Part shown: in pieces, positions 23,547-35,355 of the stretch
Layout: every line of letters begins with the position of its first letter
How positions within the stretch are numbered: position 1 is the first letter of the stretch
Source: Cephalotrichum gorgonifer
Lineage: Eukaryota > Ascomycota > Sordariomycetes > Microascales > Microascaceae
Assembly: GCA_900312665.1 (NCBI GenBank)
Contig: ONZQ02000020.1
Span: 248,001 to 312,000, forward strand
DNA: 64,000 nt
Reading direction: 5' to 3'
Translations under genes and position numbers: made by a program
The notes under the pieces: model-generated
Told to the model about the DNA's origin: nothing
Databases searched by the model: none
The model's input: the letters and a program-made list of their open reading frames with translations, nothing else

Positions 23547-24735
23547 TTACTGCTTCAGCTGCCTCTTCTTGTAGCAGCTGTGGGGAGGCTTCGAGGGCTT
23601 CGTGGGAGTCGGGGTGGGCTCCTCGGGGTAGCCGGGCTCGGTAGGCGTGCTGGAAGTCGGGGTAGGCTCCTCGGGGTAGTTGGACTCCTCAGGGTAGCCG
23701 GGCTCGGTAGGCTTGCTGGGAGTCGGGGTAGGCTCGTAGGGCTCCTCGGGCTCGGTGGGCTTGCTGGGAGTGGGAGTGGGCTCGGAGGGCTCATCAGGAG
23801 TTGAGGTGGGCTCCGAGGGCTCGGTAGGAGTGGGGGTGGGCTCCGAGGGCTCGCTAGGAGTGGGGGTAGGAGTAGGCTCCGGCTCAGGATCGGTAGAGCC
23901 GCCCTTGTACCAGTTGACCGGGGCATCACCAATGCACTCTCCGACAGTCACGGCTAAACATGCTAAGTTAGCACAGGCCCTATCCGACAACACATCGCAG
24001 GACGCAATAACTTACACTTGAGACCGCGCGCCTTGAGGGAGGCGATCATAGCGGGAACGAGAGTGTTCACGGTGCCGGCGTGAACATCGTGAGCAAGGAC
24101 GATAGAGCCACCAGCGTCGATGCCGTTGTTGAAGTTGGCAATGCTGGCGGGGTAGTCGAACTGCCAGTCGAGGGTGTCGACGTCGGCGTGGATGACCTTG
24201 TACCCGAGGGCGCCGAGGGTAGCGAGGTTCTGGCTGTTCCAGCTGAAGAAAGGAGGGCGCATGTAGGTGGGGGTCTTGCCGATGATGTCGGCAAGAGCAT
24301 CATCGAGCTTGGACATCTGCTCCTCAAGCGCGGAGGAAGACAGGGTGGCGATATCAGGGTGGCTCCAGCTGAACACACAGAGCCATGAGCCACATGCCTT
24401 CATGATGAGCACGGGAGATGGGGGACCTATGAAACTTACGTGTGCGAGCCGATCTGGTGACCCTCGGCGACGGCACGCTGGACGGTGCTGGCGTGGTCAT
24501 AGATGTTGCCGAAGTTGTCACCGTTCACGAAGAAGGTGGCCTTGAAGCCGGCGGCGGCGAACTGGTCGAGGACCGACTCGGTGTAGTCGAAGGGGCCGTC
24601 ATCGAAGGTGAGGGCGACGACACCAGGCTTGGTGCAGCTGGCGATGACGCTGGCGGCCTGGCGCCGCTGGATGCGGGAGACGGGGGAAGCGGCGGCAGCG
24701 GCCGCGAGGGCAAGAACGATCAAACGAGAGGCCAT
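23547..24735 (-). CDS. Secreted chitin/polysaccharide deacetylase (NodB, CE4) with P/T/E-rich repeat tail
   Basis: Three exons on the minus strand, 24735-24440, 24368-24016 and 23953-23547, with introns of 71 and 62 nt; 351 aa. A signal peptide (LIVLALAAAAAASP) is followed by a QRR processing-like site. The NodB catalytic motifs are present in order: TFDDGP (metal and base Asp), GSHTWSHP (metal-binding His pair), RPPFFSWN, DVDTLDW and LAHDVH. The enzyme would remove acetyl groups from chitin or a related wall polymer outside the cell. After VTVGECIGD, roughly the last 110 residues are proline, threonine, serine and glutamate repeats (PTPTPSEPSEP and variants with GYPEEP), ending in SCYKKRQLKQ. 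There is no GPI signal, so the tail is probably an extended wall-associating linker. Confidence 0.94.
23582..23890 (-). repeat. Imperfect minisatellite encoding the P/T/E tail
   Basis: Tandem and interspersed copies of a roughly 27-45 nt unit inside the last deacetylase exon (plus-strand signature CTCGGTAGGCTTGCTGGGAG and variants). It translates as repeats of TPTPSKPTEP, SEPTPTP and GYPEEP. The frame is kept throughout, which argues for selection on the protein. Copy number probably varies between strains (inference). Confidence 0.75.
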
Positions 24736-27700
24736 TTTGGTGAGACGGAAAGAACGAGTGATTTCACGAATCTCAGGTAAAATGATTAATGATACAAAAA
24801 GGGTTGAAACGAATGTGATGTCAAGCAGAAAAGGGAGGGAGAGGGACAAGCTCGTCATGTACGTGAGCGGGAAGGGGGTTTTATTGTCCCCCCCCCCTTC
24901 GCCATCTCTCCGTCTCCCCCCGTCTGTGCCATCGTCCCATGTTCCCATGTTCCCCTGAACAAAGAGGCAAACGCCTCAAAAGACAGGGCCGGCCAGGGCG
25001 CCAAGATCCGTATTGGTGCTGCGCCGTGGGCCCAGGTCTCTTGGCGCAAGGAACAAGCTGCCGAATATGGGTGGGTACCGGTGCTGGCAGACGATACGAA
25101 CCCGTTTCTCCTGCCTAGGCCGGGCGTGACTAGGGGCCAGCACAGCGCATTACTGCCGTGCCGGCCCAATCGGGGTGTTGTTCGATTGGTCAACCTAAGG
25201 ACGAGCCAGTTTTTCTTTTTGGTTAGGCCTGCGCGCAGGGCCAGCGCAATTCGGCCATGGGGTAGCAATATTGGCAAGCCATGGCCGGGGTACCCTGCTC
25301 TCATTGGGCGAGTGGGGCCGGCAGGCGTCTCGCTTCCACCGTCGACGCATCCGGATTAAAAAGGTCGTGCAGCCCCTGTCCCAATGCCCCCATGTCTCCC
25401 CCCCCTTTCCCGCATATCTGTATCCCCTGTGCTGTGGCTGCCTTTACCAATGGCACCACCCGCCAGACATTCCGTATTTTTGTTCGATTACGAGAATCAG
25501 TAAGATTAGACGTGACCGGTTTTTATGCTTCTTTCTTCTGTCCCTGGGACTAGCATGGCCCTTCCAATAAGAGGCGCAGAATTCCCCAGGGGTGCGGGGT
25601 CTGGAACAATACGAGATGTGGAGCCTGGTGTGGTGGTGGAAGGCATGAGTGCTCGGACTTTATCTGGTCTTTCACCCTCCGGAGACCTGCCACGGCAAAT
25701 AGTTGGAGCCGACGATTTATCAGCACCGATACTTTTGAGGCCGGGCTCTTCGTATTCTCGGACTATGCCATTTTCGGTCATTTCCGACCACTTCCGACCG
25801 TGGCATGTGCTTGCGGGTCGTCCTTTTGGTGCGGGTAGAGACGACAAAGACCAGCGGGCAGGAAAAGCAGGACGGGCTGGCGGAGAAGAAAGACTGGTGG
25901 GCGGAGAAGCAGAACTGAGCGGAGACTGGCTGACGATAAAGACGATAAAGGTGTTAAAACGCCACCGATAGCCCTAGTGCCTTGAAATACTCCACTCTGC
26001 AAAGGAAGAAAGAAAAAGGCGTGCTGAAAAAACCTGGACTCGAAATCGATAGTGACTAAGATGTCGCCTGACTAGGGGGTTCTAACGCTTGGCAAGTAGA
26101 CTTGACGCAATTTAGTATGGGGGAGTGACCTGGACATGTCAACGGGAGGTGTCCACTGAGCGCCTTTGACTGACATCGGAGTGTTTTTGGAATTACCGAG
26201 CGAGCCAGGCCATGACGTGCTTGGAAAAAGGGGCTCGCGCCACATGGTGAAAGAACCTTCGAATTATCCCCTAGCTTCCAAGCCGTCGCCGTATTATTAT
26301 TTACTCGAACGAATGCTTAGAAGTCCCTCCGTCTTCAAAAACCGTGTAAACTTTCGCCCATATACAGAATCCGGGTTCACCCTAGCCCTACTCATAGTAC
26401 AAGGAAAGTAGGTGTAATTGTCAGTTATTTATAGGTACTCGCCCAGACCAGGAGAGGTTACGGCACGTTACCCGAGCCAACCCCCTCGCCCCGGTTTTCC
26501 GGGTCTCCTATTTGACCGAGCTCCACTGTGAGCCACTCATCGTGGACGAGGGGATTCCCTATCCGGCTTAGTCGAGTCTTGGTACCACTGATCAGGGCCA
26601 TTGTTTACCCCTCTCTCGCTGGGTACGAGTTTCACTTACCCCGGGCGCTGTCAAAGCGATTTCGACGAATACGAGTATCACGGCTCCTGTCCGAGGTCGA
26701 CGAAGTGGTAGTTATTCGAAGTTGATTGCCTTTAATACTCCATACGAGTACACTGACTGGCATGGGGTTTTCTCGTATCCTACGGATCGAAGTATTCTAA
26801 ACGTTCGGTGCGCGCGGCGGCGTCGCTGTGTGCGACCGACACTGTGACATCGAATACAGGGGCCGCAGGGGGATGTTACACAAGGCATCATTGAGCGCCA
26901 ATAAATGAGCCGCCGTCTGTGTAACCATCCCGATACAGTTGTGGAGCCGCCACAAATAATATTACTCGCCCAATGTAAGGTACGGTGTAAGATTGTCCGT
27001 TCCAGCATCCGCTTCCTCCCATTCCGTATTGCTCGTCTAGGGACCTTCTCGTACTGGTGGTCCTTGTACGGCATGACTCGCCGATGGGAGATAATTTTGG
27101 TCAACCAGAGCGCTGGGCCTTTTAGCGAGGCCCTAAGCATTTTGGTTCCACGAGAACGTGGCCCCTGCATGATGGGCGTCGCTTCGGGGCTCCACACCTG
27201 GCCAATAGTGCCCTGCAACTTGTCAGGGCCAGGCCACAGATGTCGCCACGATTCCGCTTTCATGCGGATACGATTCCTGATCTAAAGTACTGGGGCGGAG
27301 TTGAACCGGCGGTTCCGAGACTAAAAGGATCGACTAGTTAGGAGGGGAAGATCGTGGAATCACTTTAAGCCAAATCTTTCCGACTTTTCATGACATCATC
27401 AGACTTGTTGTTACTATTCGTAGTATCTAGCTGCTAGAGGTCCATCCCTATTGCTCAAAATACGCTTCCACTTCAAGGAGCGGATCCCTTGAGGAGTAGT
27501 GCGTCGTAGGCACCTTGGTTCTGGCGCTTTTCGGCGATGGCGAGAAAGTGGCCTTGCTCCACCCATGTACAAGTAGTAACGACAGCCTGCTCTCATCACT
27601 TGAATCCTGTTGTTGCGTAGTAGAGAGCGGCGGAAATTGCGGGATACATTCCGGGTTTCATACAACGAATGGCTTGTTACACATGAAGTCCAATCTACCC

Positions 27701-28708
27701 ATGGTGCCAGTTCGCGCAGCCTTTCCCTTGCCACCATCTAATTAGATCCAGCGAGAAATACGCGATTCCCGTAATGGAACCTGAGTCACCATTTGTGACT
27801 GGGAATTCTCCTTGTTGCCCTATTCTCCACACGAATCTTTACCCAGGCCAGAAAAAGACAAGCTTGCGACCCCTAAAACCCGGAGAAAATGCCTAGATTT
27901 AGGATGACGGCCAGTCTCCGACTACCTACTTCCTTTTTGTGCCGAAGGGCGTGAGAGTTTGGGGGATACTTGTAAGTGTGGGGCCATGCTGCCGAAGAGG
28001 AATTCCTCTGTAAGAGACACTATTGACTACTAACAACAGGACTAAGAGGAGACAAGAAAAAATACTTTCACAGGCCCCAACACCCTTCGGAATAAGCAAC
28101 GAAAATTTAATGAGGGAAAGGACATGCGGAATGAGAGAAACTGCCTAACGTCGAGGTTTGTTGATAACCAGTGCGAGACAGGGTTGAAGAACAATCCAAA
28201 GAAGCCTTGCCAAGCAGGCAGCAAACGTCTAATCTCGGTCTTTAACCCCAATTGGGACCGGAAAGAAAATACCGAGCTCGGGCGACCGGCCCACAACACC
28301 CGTTGTAGTAAATTCTACTTTCCTTACAGGGCTAGACTAAGACCACCATGAGCAGCAGCCAGAGGAAGTTGGCGTCTTGGCGTAGGCAGGGGCCGGGACG
28401 TCAAATCACCCTCACGTGTCGTATGGACTGGCACAAAGGTATATACGTCTTATATGTTCGATTTCCTGAGAGCAGCACGCCTCGCGCTCACTCAAAGTGA
28501 GCCTGAGCAAGCAGGAGACTCCTCAGGGAGTCCCAAGTCCCTATCCCCGATAGATCCGAGCTCTGAGTGAATATATTTGAGAACATGGATAGGTAGGTTT
28601 ATAAGTGGATAGTAGGGGGTGAGGTGGGGGATACGACACCTGGGATACGACACTTTAAAATGAGGTCGGGGGTGAGGCTATATTAGATATTCTAAACTCA
28701 AATCCTTT

Positions 28709-28725
28709 CGGGGGGATTGCCCCCG
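28709..28725. repeat. Short GC hairpin
   Basis: CGGGGG and CCCCCG flank a 5-base loop (GATTG). Just upstream, about 28630-28665, GGATACGACAC occurs twice and GGGGGTGAGG twice. This could be the edge of a mobile element, but no matching second end was found. Confidence 0.5.
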
Positions 28726-30693
28726 TTAGCTTGTCGCTCCGCCAGTGCTTTTAGTTAAATAGAGGAGGGTGTGACGCAGGGCGATAAGGTTGTCCAAGGG
28801 CGTTTCACAACAGGTGTAAGAAGTGTAGTAGTGTAGAAGCAAGCAGGCATGCAGTTAAGTAGGATATCTGGTCGTGATAGCTTCAGTTTGTGCGGGCATG
28901 CCGGGAAGGTTAAGGGGAGCTACGACCAGGATATTCCATTTTCGTTCGGACATTCACCACAAATTCGTAACCATACACACGAGATGGACAGGCCCGATGA
29001 ACTCTTCAGATCATGGGCATATGTACAAGTAAACATGTTTGCTAATTGAAGTCCCTGTCCCCTTCCTTTTGGATTTGTGCATATTCACCCCTTTCGCTGG
29101 CAAAAAAACCAAGCCACTCCAGGCCGTCCTCGTCTGTCTCATACTCAGCTACTCGGCTTCCAATGGCGCCATTAGCGCTAGCGAATGCTGTCCGTCCCTT
29201 CAATTGCCGGAAGCTCGACCCGCGGAACGAGGAGCTCATAGCGCGCTAAGGCCTAAGCCTCAAGAAATGGCACAGCCCGGCATACCTAAGCCATAAGGGC
29301 ATGACTTGCACGTGAGAAAGTCTCATCTATCCTCTTCTTGAGTCACACGCGAGAAGGCTTCCTGAGTGGGATCCAATTTGTGGGGAGAGTGGCTAGTCGA
29401 AAAGTTTCCAGCTAGGTAATACATATATCATGAAGGTTGGCTGCCACTATTTTTTAAGCCAAAGGGTGATTTGGCGTTTGATACCATTTGTTTCATGGAG
29501 ACCGAGGGTCAATGGTATATGAATCGGCCGAGATAGCTATGATAGCGCTCTAATACTGGGGCGAACCCTCTGCTGTTTGCTCTTTGCTTGTTTGTCTTTG
29601 GCACAGGAACCAAAGGGCATATCTACGCTATTCAGGTAGCTCTGTGCTTCCTTCAGATGTGTAGATAACCAATACACGTTCTTCTTTCACGCTTTCCCCT
29701 GAGATTTCTTCTCAAACTCACATAGCCCAGTTTTCACACAATGCCGTATCCGTAAAATAAACTTGCAAGAGAATATGTAACATATGCCGTTTACAAAGAG
29801 CTAGTTTCAGGTCATTTCATTGAGCAATCATGGAGCCGTGTTTGGCAGAGAGTACATGGAGTCGGTCGGTGCAGACGGAGCAGCCCTCGCTCAAGCTCCC
29901 CCTTCCACTCCATGCCGAGTCCCACCCCTCCGCCCCAGACGAGATCGTCCTAATACAAGGGTTCTTCACCCTAGCCCTCTGCCGCGCCTACCTATCCGTC
30001 GCAAGAGGCCTGTCCCTAGCCACGACCCCGGGGTGGCTGAAGCGCGGGTTCTTGGGACTACTGCTGCCCGGTATTGCCGCTGCTGAGCAAAATCTCCATT
30101 CTTACATCCCGGATGGTGGTGGCTGTGGGTGGTACAGATATTGTGGGCGCTGGTAAACGGTCTCTAGGCCTCGCGGATCGCGCAATTCTAATAGGATATC
30201 TGTCCAGTTTAGATGCTTGCAGTACTCCCTTTGGAGGTTGCAAGAGTTAGTGATGTGATGCAGGTCAACCCTCGTTCAGGACTCTGGGTCCAAGTGGCGT
30301 ATCAACTCAGCAGAGGGAACTCGTGAACGAGCTTAATCCTAACTTCGTCAAGTCACCCCTCTTAAGATAAGGGAACCAGGAGAATCACAGCCTTGGAGCT
30401 TCGGGACCCTACTGTATAGGGAATGATCAATGACCTATCCAAGTGTCCAATCGAGAGGCTACAAGGGCAGTCCATGGCGGTTCCTTGGAACCTCAGGTCG
30501 GGGAGCCAGGTTTTCAGGGCTCTCACCCAAGGTGAAATCCATATCTTCTTCAATAAAGCTACTGCTTCTCAATTCCGGGCCTCGCTATATAGTAGTTAAT
30601 TAATGATCCAACCAAGTTTCATGGTATTAAGTTGAAGGCTGATCTTTCAAAGGCTCCTTCGGTCTCATAGTCACTGGGAGCAAGGCCACACTT

Positions 30694-30733
30694 AGGCTCA
30701 GGTCGAAGTCCCCAGGCTCAGGTTGAAGGCCCC
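30694..30733 (+). repeat. Two tandem copies of a 20-bp unit
   Basis: AGGCTCAGGTCGAAGTCCCC followed by AGGCTCAGGTTGAAGGCCCC, with two differences, and then a partial third start (GGGCTCA). It lies in gene-free DNA. Confidence 0.75.
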
Positions 30734-31790
30734 GGGCTCACACATGAGAGACACAATCGAGTCAAAAACAAAAGAGGCATATTCGCTGGTTAATGAAGTA
30801 AAAAAAAAAGGGAGCCTAATAGGCCTTGAGTACAACAAGACCGAAGTGTGCATGTGTCGCCGAGCTTCCAGGCCGGAGCCTCCGAGCCGCCGCTCCGGCA
30901 TTGTCTGACACATTTGCCCTGCACTGCCTCATTAGAAACAAATATGAGAGACCACATAGAGCTACCGGCCCGGGCGAGCATGTTATGGCGACCCTGATCT
31001 GCCCTCTATGCTTGGTTTTAGTCCTCCGGTGACAGCAAAGGCAATAGAGCTTGTATTACATGATAGTCATTCCTCACTGCTCTAGTTGGGGTGGGCGAAA
31101 CATGCCTATGAAGTTGTATACTGAGTTCGTTCTACGTTACTGACTTACTGACTAATGCTAGATCCGGGCTGTTCTCCATCCCGGTGAAGCTCGCTAAACT
31201 CTCCGTCGCAAATTTGAGCCTGGATTGAACTCCGGCCGGGCGGCCGAGAACTTGAAGGAAGATATTGGTAGATATGTTGATGTTGAATACACCCAGGGAG
31301 AAGAAAAGGGGGGGCTGCAGTGCAAGCAAGTGGCTTTTCAATCCGAAAGAGCTGCCAGCGACCTCGCCGGCGCTCGGCAGTGCAGGGGGCAGGGGACAGG
31401 GTGATTGAATGACTCTAGCCAGCTGCTGGATCACTGCTTGATTAGATAGGGAGGGTGGAGGCTGCGTGATTGCTATCCGAATGTTAGGCCGATATGAGAC
31501 CGTTCCTGGTCCCCTCAATCAAGGATTCGGGCAGTAGTCTTCGATAGGGTTCCCATAGCCTCAGATGTGGATGATCACGATGACCCGGCCGAATCAAGAG
31601 TCCGTGGTGAATCTTAAGTTTCAGTCCCGATGGAAGTTTCCAGTCGAGAGATACGCTCCTCACCTCCTTTCCTACGGGCGCGGAATAAAAGCGTTTGTGG
31701 AACGGCCAGAAAAGGGGGGTTTGGAACTACTTGGGGCCACGGAAGAGACGATCCTTCGTATGATTATCTATACCCTGGCAGTGGCGGAGC

Positions 31791-31808
31791 CGGCGGCGGC
31801 CGCCGCCG
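31791..31808. repeat. 18-bp GC palindrome of CGG/CCG triplets
   Basis: A perfect palindrome made of three CGG followed by three CCG triplets, flanked by further GGC/GCG units. It falls in an otherwise moderate-GC gene-free region. Trinucleotide slippage is a sufficient explanation. Confidence 0.7.
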
Positions 31809-34800
31809 CGGCGAAGGCGGGCCACTATTGTATTGTTGGACTCTTGGTCGTAATCGGGACGCCTTGAATTAGATCAAACGACTTGGAGCTCACTGCTTTC
31901 GAATTTGTTTCTCTCAGTGGTAGTCACCTAGCTTCTCTGTGTCGTCGTGGTGTCTCTGGAATCGATATAGAAAGAACACATGGCAGCGTCTGGTGTGCGG
32001 TAGGGTTCGGGCGCAAGCATGCATCTTCAATGCTGTGACCAACTCGGCTTGAGATACGATATATCGGTTATTTTTGGCGGGGGAGTGGCATGTAACCGAT
32101 TGCTTGGCGGTCATGAGGGTGGTCTGACGTGCTCAGGAGAACTGCGGTTCCTGATGGGCGGTTACCAAGGGCATACGTACTCTCAACAAGTGGTGAATGC
32201 CTCCCCTGCCAAGTCCCGCCTGACAACGACTCGAGCGTAGATGTTACTTCAGTAGGGAAATCTTGGCTCGTATCGGCCTGCTCCGGATGATTCGGATGGT
32301 AGAAATGCCCAGTTCTTACGTTGTAAATGGGGACTTTAAGGAAATCTTCAGACTCCTACTAGTCACGGGATACGACATGGGCGCGTGTACAAATACTTAT
32401 GAGTCCTGGCTCGGTTCCCTTTCTACGCCACACCCAGGCCTGATATCCTGCCAGGGTGAAACCCCTATATATGCCGGGGTGGTGTCAATGGCAAAACGGC
32501 CGCTAGAGGCCGCACTCCTCTCCATCCCGCTCCGTTGTACTAGACAAAGGTCACGTGGCTATAGAGAATCTCCTTTCATCACGGAGAAATACATACGCCA
32601 CCCCGCTTGTTGGTTTACCGTGGCGACGGGACGCTAAGACGCAATTAAGGCTTCGCTCGCGGAGGACACCTGTTTGGGCGAAGTGGGCTAAATGCATGGT
32701 ACTTCGGGCGCTTAAGATCTACAAGTATTGCCATGAATTTAATTTACAGGGTCCTCAAATTAGTCAACTCGGTTGTCGATCAAGAATCCTGGATACCAAC
32801 AAGATCTCGGGTCTCCAGAGATGGGGTAGGTTGCATTTGGTACTCGAGAGTGTTATTGGTCCACTAATATAAACAAACGGGTGGAGAGTGAGCGGGAAAT
32901 CATTCTTCAGTCTCACTGGTCAACATAGCCCACCACCTCACCTCGTGTGGAAAGGGGGAGGAGAGATAATGGTTGTCTTGGCTGTCTTGGCTGTCTGAAC
33001 CTCAGAAGGGGGGACGGAGCTGAATAAACCGTGCGGACGCCTGTACCCATGTCGAACGAGAGGCGGTTTGCTCTTTAGCAGGTACCTGCCTCCAGCACTT
33101 CGCTTCGCCGCTTGATTAATACTTTGCTTCCGTTTGCTGGAGGTGAGGGGGAACAAACTCCTCATCTCGGACCCACGGTGCTGCGCCTTTCGGATTTCGT
33201 CCGATCTAGGAACAACCCTACGCCACATCTTGTACCTAGATCTGCCGAGATTTGACAGAATCCCCCCCACTTCTTTGAACTGTCTTAACATTGCCCCCTC
33301 CTTTTTCTGATGCTTGTTGGCAGCTTGCTTGGATGTAACGTCTGATAAGGGACCTCAGTTTTACCCAGCCACTAGACGGCAGCATCGTGGCTGTCTCACT
33401 CAACTGGAAAAAAGTTCGTTGTGGGTCACCGTAATTCAATCTAGGCAGCCCATTGGATACCGGGTACAAGGACAGGGAACACACCAGTTGAAAAGTCGGA
33501 AGGGCTGCATCTTGGGCGGAAAATCAGAGAGTAAGCAAGAGTCACATCACCTATTTTCAGCGGCCGTTTGCCCCGCGGGCCGGGCTAAATTTCCCCCGAC
33601 CGACGATTGTCGAGCGAGATTGCCTCAGTTGGAATGGCGTGCTGACAGGCTGTACAAGTACTCTTTCACTCATGCACTAATTGAACATATGTGGTAATGT
33701 GAAAGTTGAGGTTTGCTTAACAGCATCATCAAGTCTGTTGGGATTTGGTGGGAATATTCAAGTTGAAAGGATTCATTGCAAAGTGGTTCCAGAGCCAAGT
33801 CTCATGAGCTTGGCGCCATGGCGGGGGACGAGGAAGGACCAGGGCATAATGCTCCTTCACTTCAAAATGGATGATTAAGCTCCGAGGAGATGAACCTTAA
33901 AAGGTGGGGCAATGTGAGAATGATCGACATCACAGCCTTTGACGTTCGAGACTGGTAGGCATCCATCTAAGCGAGGAATACGAATAATAGGCACCAAAAT
34001 ACTGGTATTCTATCCCGAACTTGTGGCTGGTGTCCTCTTGTTCACAGCCACTTCCCGGCTCTCGCGATACAGGTTACCGAGTGCCGCGTATTTAGGCAAC
34101 TCCCCCCTGAAGGTAAAGCTGAAGGATACATATTGGACAATCCGAAGAGATGCAGAGCCCAGCACTATGTATAATTCCTTCGGAAATGAATCGGGGAAAG
34201 ACGAGACGGCTTTACGTGATACAAGCCTCCCTAATTGGGAAAGCTGTGCGGTGGTAGGGAAGGGTCCTTTTCTGCTTGGCCAATCAGGAGAGCGTGTCAG
34301 GCCAGATGTGACAACACCTGTGCTGCATGGTGCTGATCAGAGGGAAAATGAGAGATTTGGACAGGGGATATTTGAAATTCGATCGTCCTGGTCTTGGGTT
34401 AGTACCTGTCCCGATTTGGTTTACCGCCGAGGCAATGCATAACCTAGCCCTACAGGCAGAGCTCCTTCCTTCCTTTCATATGCTAGTGGAGGATTCTTCA
34501 CTCTGGGCCATCACAGCCCTATAAATCCTTTGGGCGGGACAGGTTGGATTTGGGTTTCGGCACAAAAATGCCGAGAGCAATGGATCCTGTTGATATATGG
34601 GGATATCATCTCAGGGATTTATTGAACTAGGAGCAGTGTTGATAGGCTCCTTGTGCCATTTTGGCCTAGTAGATACCACGCAGGTCCACTATACTTGTAA
34701 TTGAGCGCGCTAGGGAGGTACCATCGGGGCGGTGGTCGCCTAGCTGGCCCCAAATTTGGTGATACCTGATGACCTGGTGTGGCGCAGAAGATCTTCAGGG

Positions 34801-35355
34801 GCCTCCACTTACGTCTTTTCCTCTGTCCTTCCCCGGCTTGACATTTCCACCGTGCTGACAGAGGACGGGGAAGAGGAGGGTTCTTTTTCCTTGACGGTTG
34901 CCCAAAGGGGGATGGTGCTTGAGCTAATGTCTGCGATGGGGGCGTCCAGACCCCTGCGTATCTCCGCGACTGACAAGGTGGAGACGGGAGGTTTCTCTGG
35001 GACGCACTCGTACCACGAATTGGGACAGTCGAACGGGACGGCAGGGTGTGCGGTGGCTATGACTCCCCGTTCTGCCACTGTGGCGCCTCGTTGTTATCCG
35101 GGTCGCGTTGGTGTCCCAAAAGGGGCGAGCACAGGGATTGCATATGGATCATCGGCGAAGAGCCACATGCGCAGGCCGGGGATTGTAGTTGCGAAGTAGG
35201 ACCCATAATATAAAGTCGCGTCGGTCGCCCTGTTGTCACGCCGTTGACGGTTGAGTCTGTCTCTCGGACCCTATCAGTGGTGGAATTCTTTCCAGCTTCT
35301 AGGCTATTCCATTCTCTCCTCTCCCTTACTGAGCGTTGACATTTTGCTTTTCGTC

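Larger units (their letters stand above)
24736..35355. other. 10.6-kb interval without a supported gene
   Basis: No domain, credible splice chain or RNA gene was recognised on either strand. The longest ATG-started frames are only 100-190 codons (for example 27263-26712 minus and 29830-30156 plus), and opposite-strand frames overlap them. Present are a poly-C tract near 24886, short tandem repeats at 30694-30733, a GGATACGACAC repeat near 28630-28660, a C/G hairpin at 28709-28725 and a GC palindrome at 31791-31808. The interval may be old transposon debris or contain non-coding or fast-evolving genes that I cannot see. Confidence 0.5.

Noticed and set aside
23475..24021. Leu/Gly-repeat ORFs on the + strand
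   Set aside because: Shadow of the deacetylase Pro-rich minisatellite.
24080..24388. Val/Gly-rich + strand ORF
   Set aside because: Antisense shadow of the chitin deacetylase exon 2.
26700..27340. Considered as an rRNA fragment or tRNA-like structure
   Set aside because: No conserved rRNA block and no cloverleaf could be built; the GTTGAACCGG-like string has no matching stems.
33939..34442. 167-codon + strand ORF
   Set aside because: Starts with TTG, shows no domain and has mixed composition.
34756..35199. 147-codon + strand ORF before the large membrane-protein gene
   Set aside because: No ATG at its start, no domain, and the opposite strand is also open; more likely promoter sequence.
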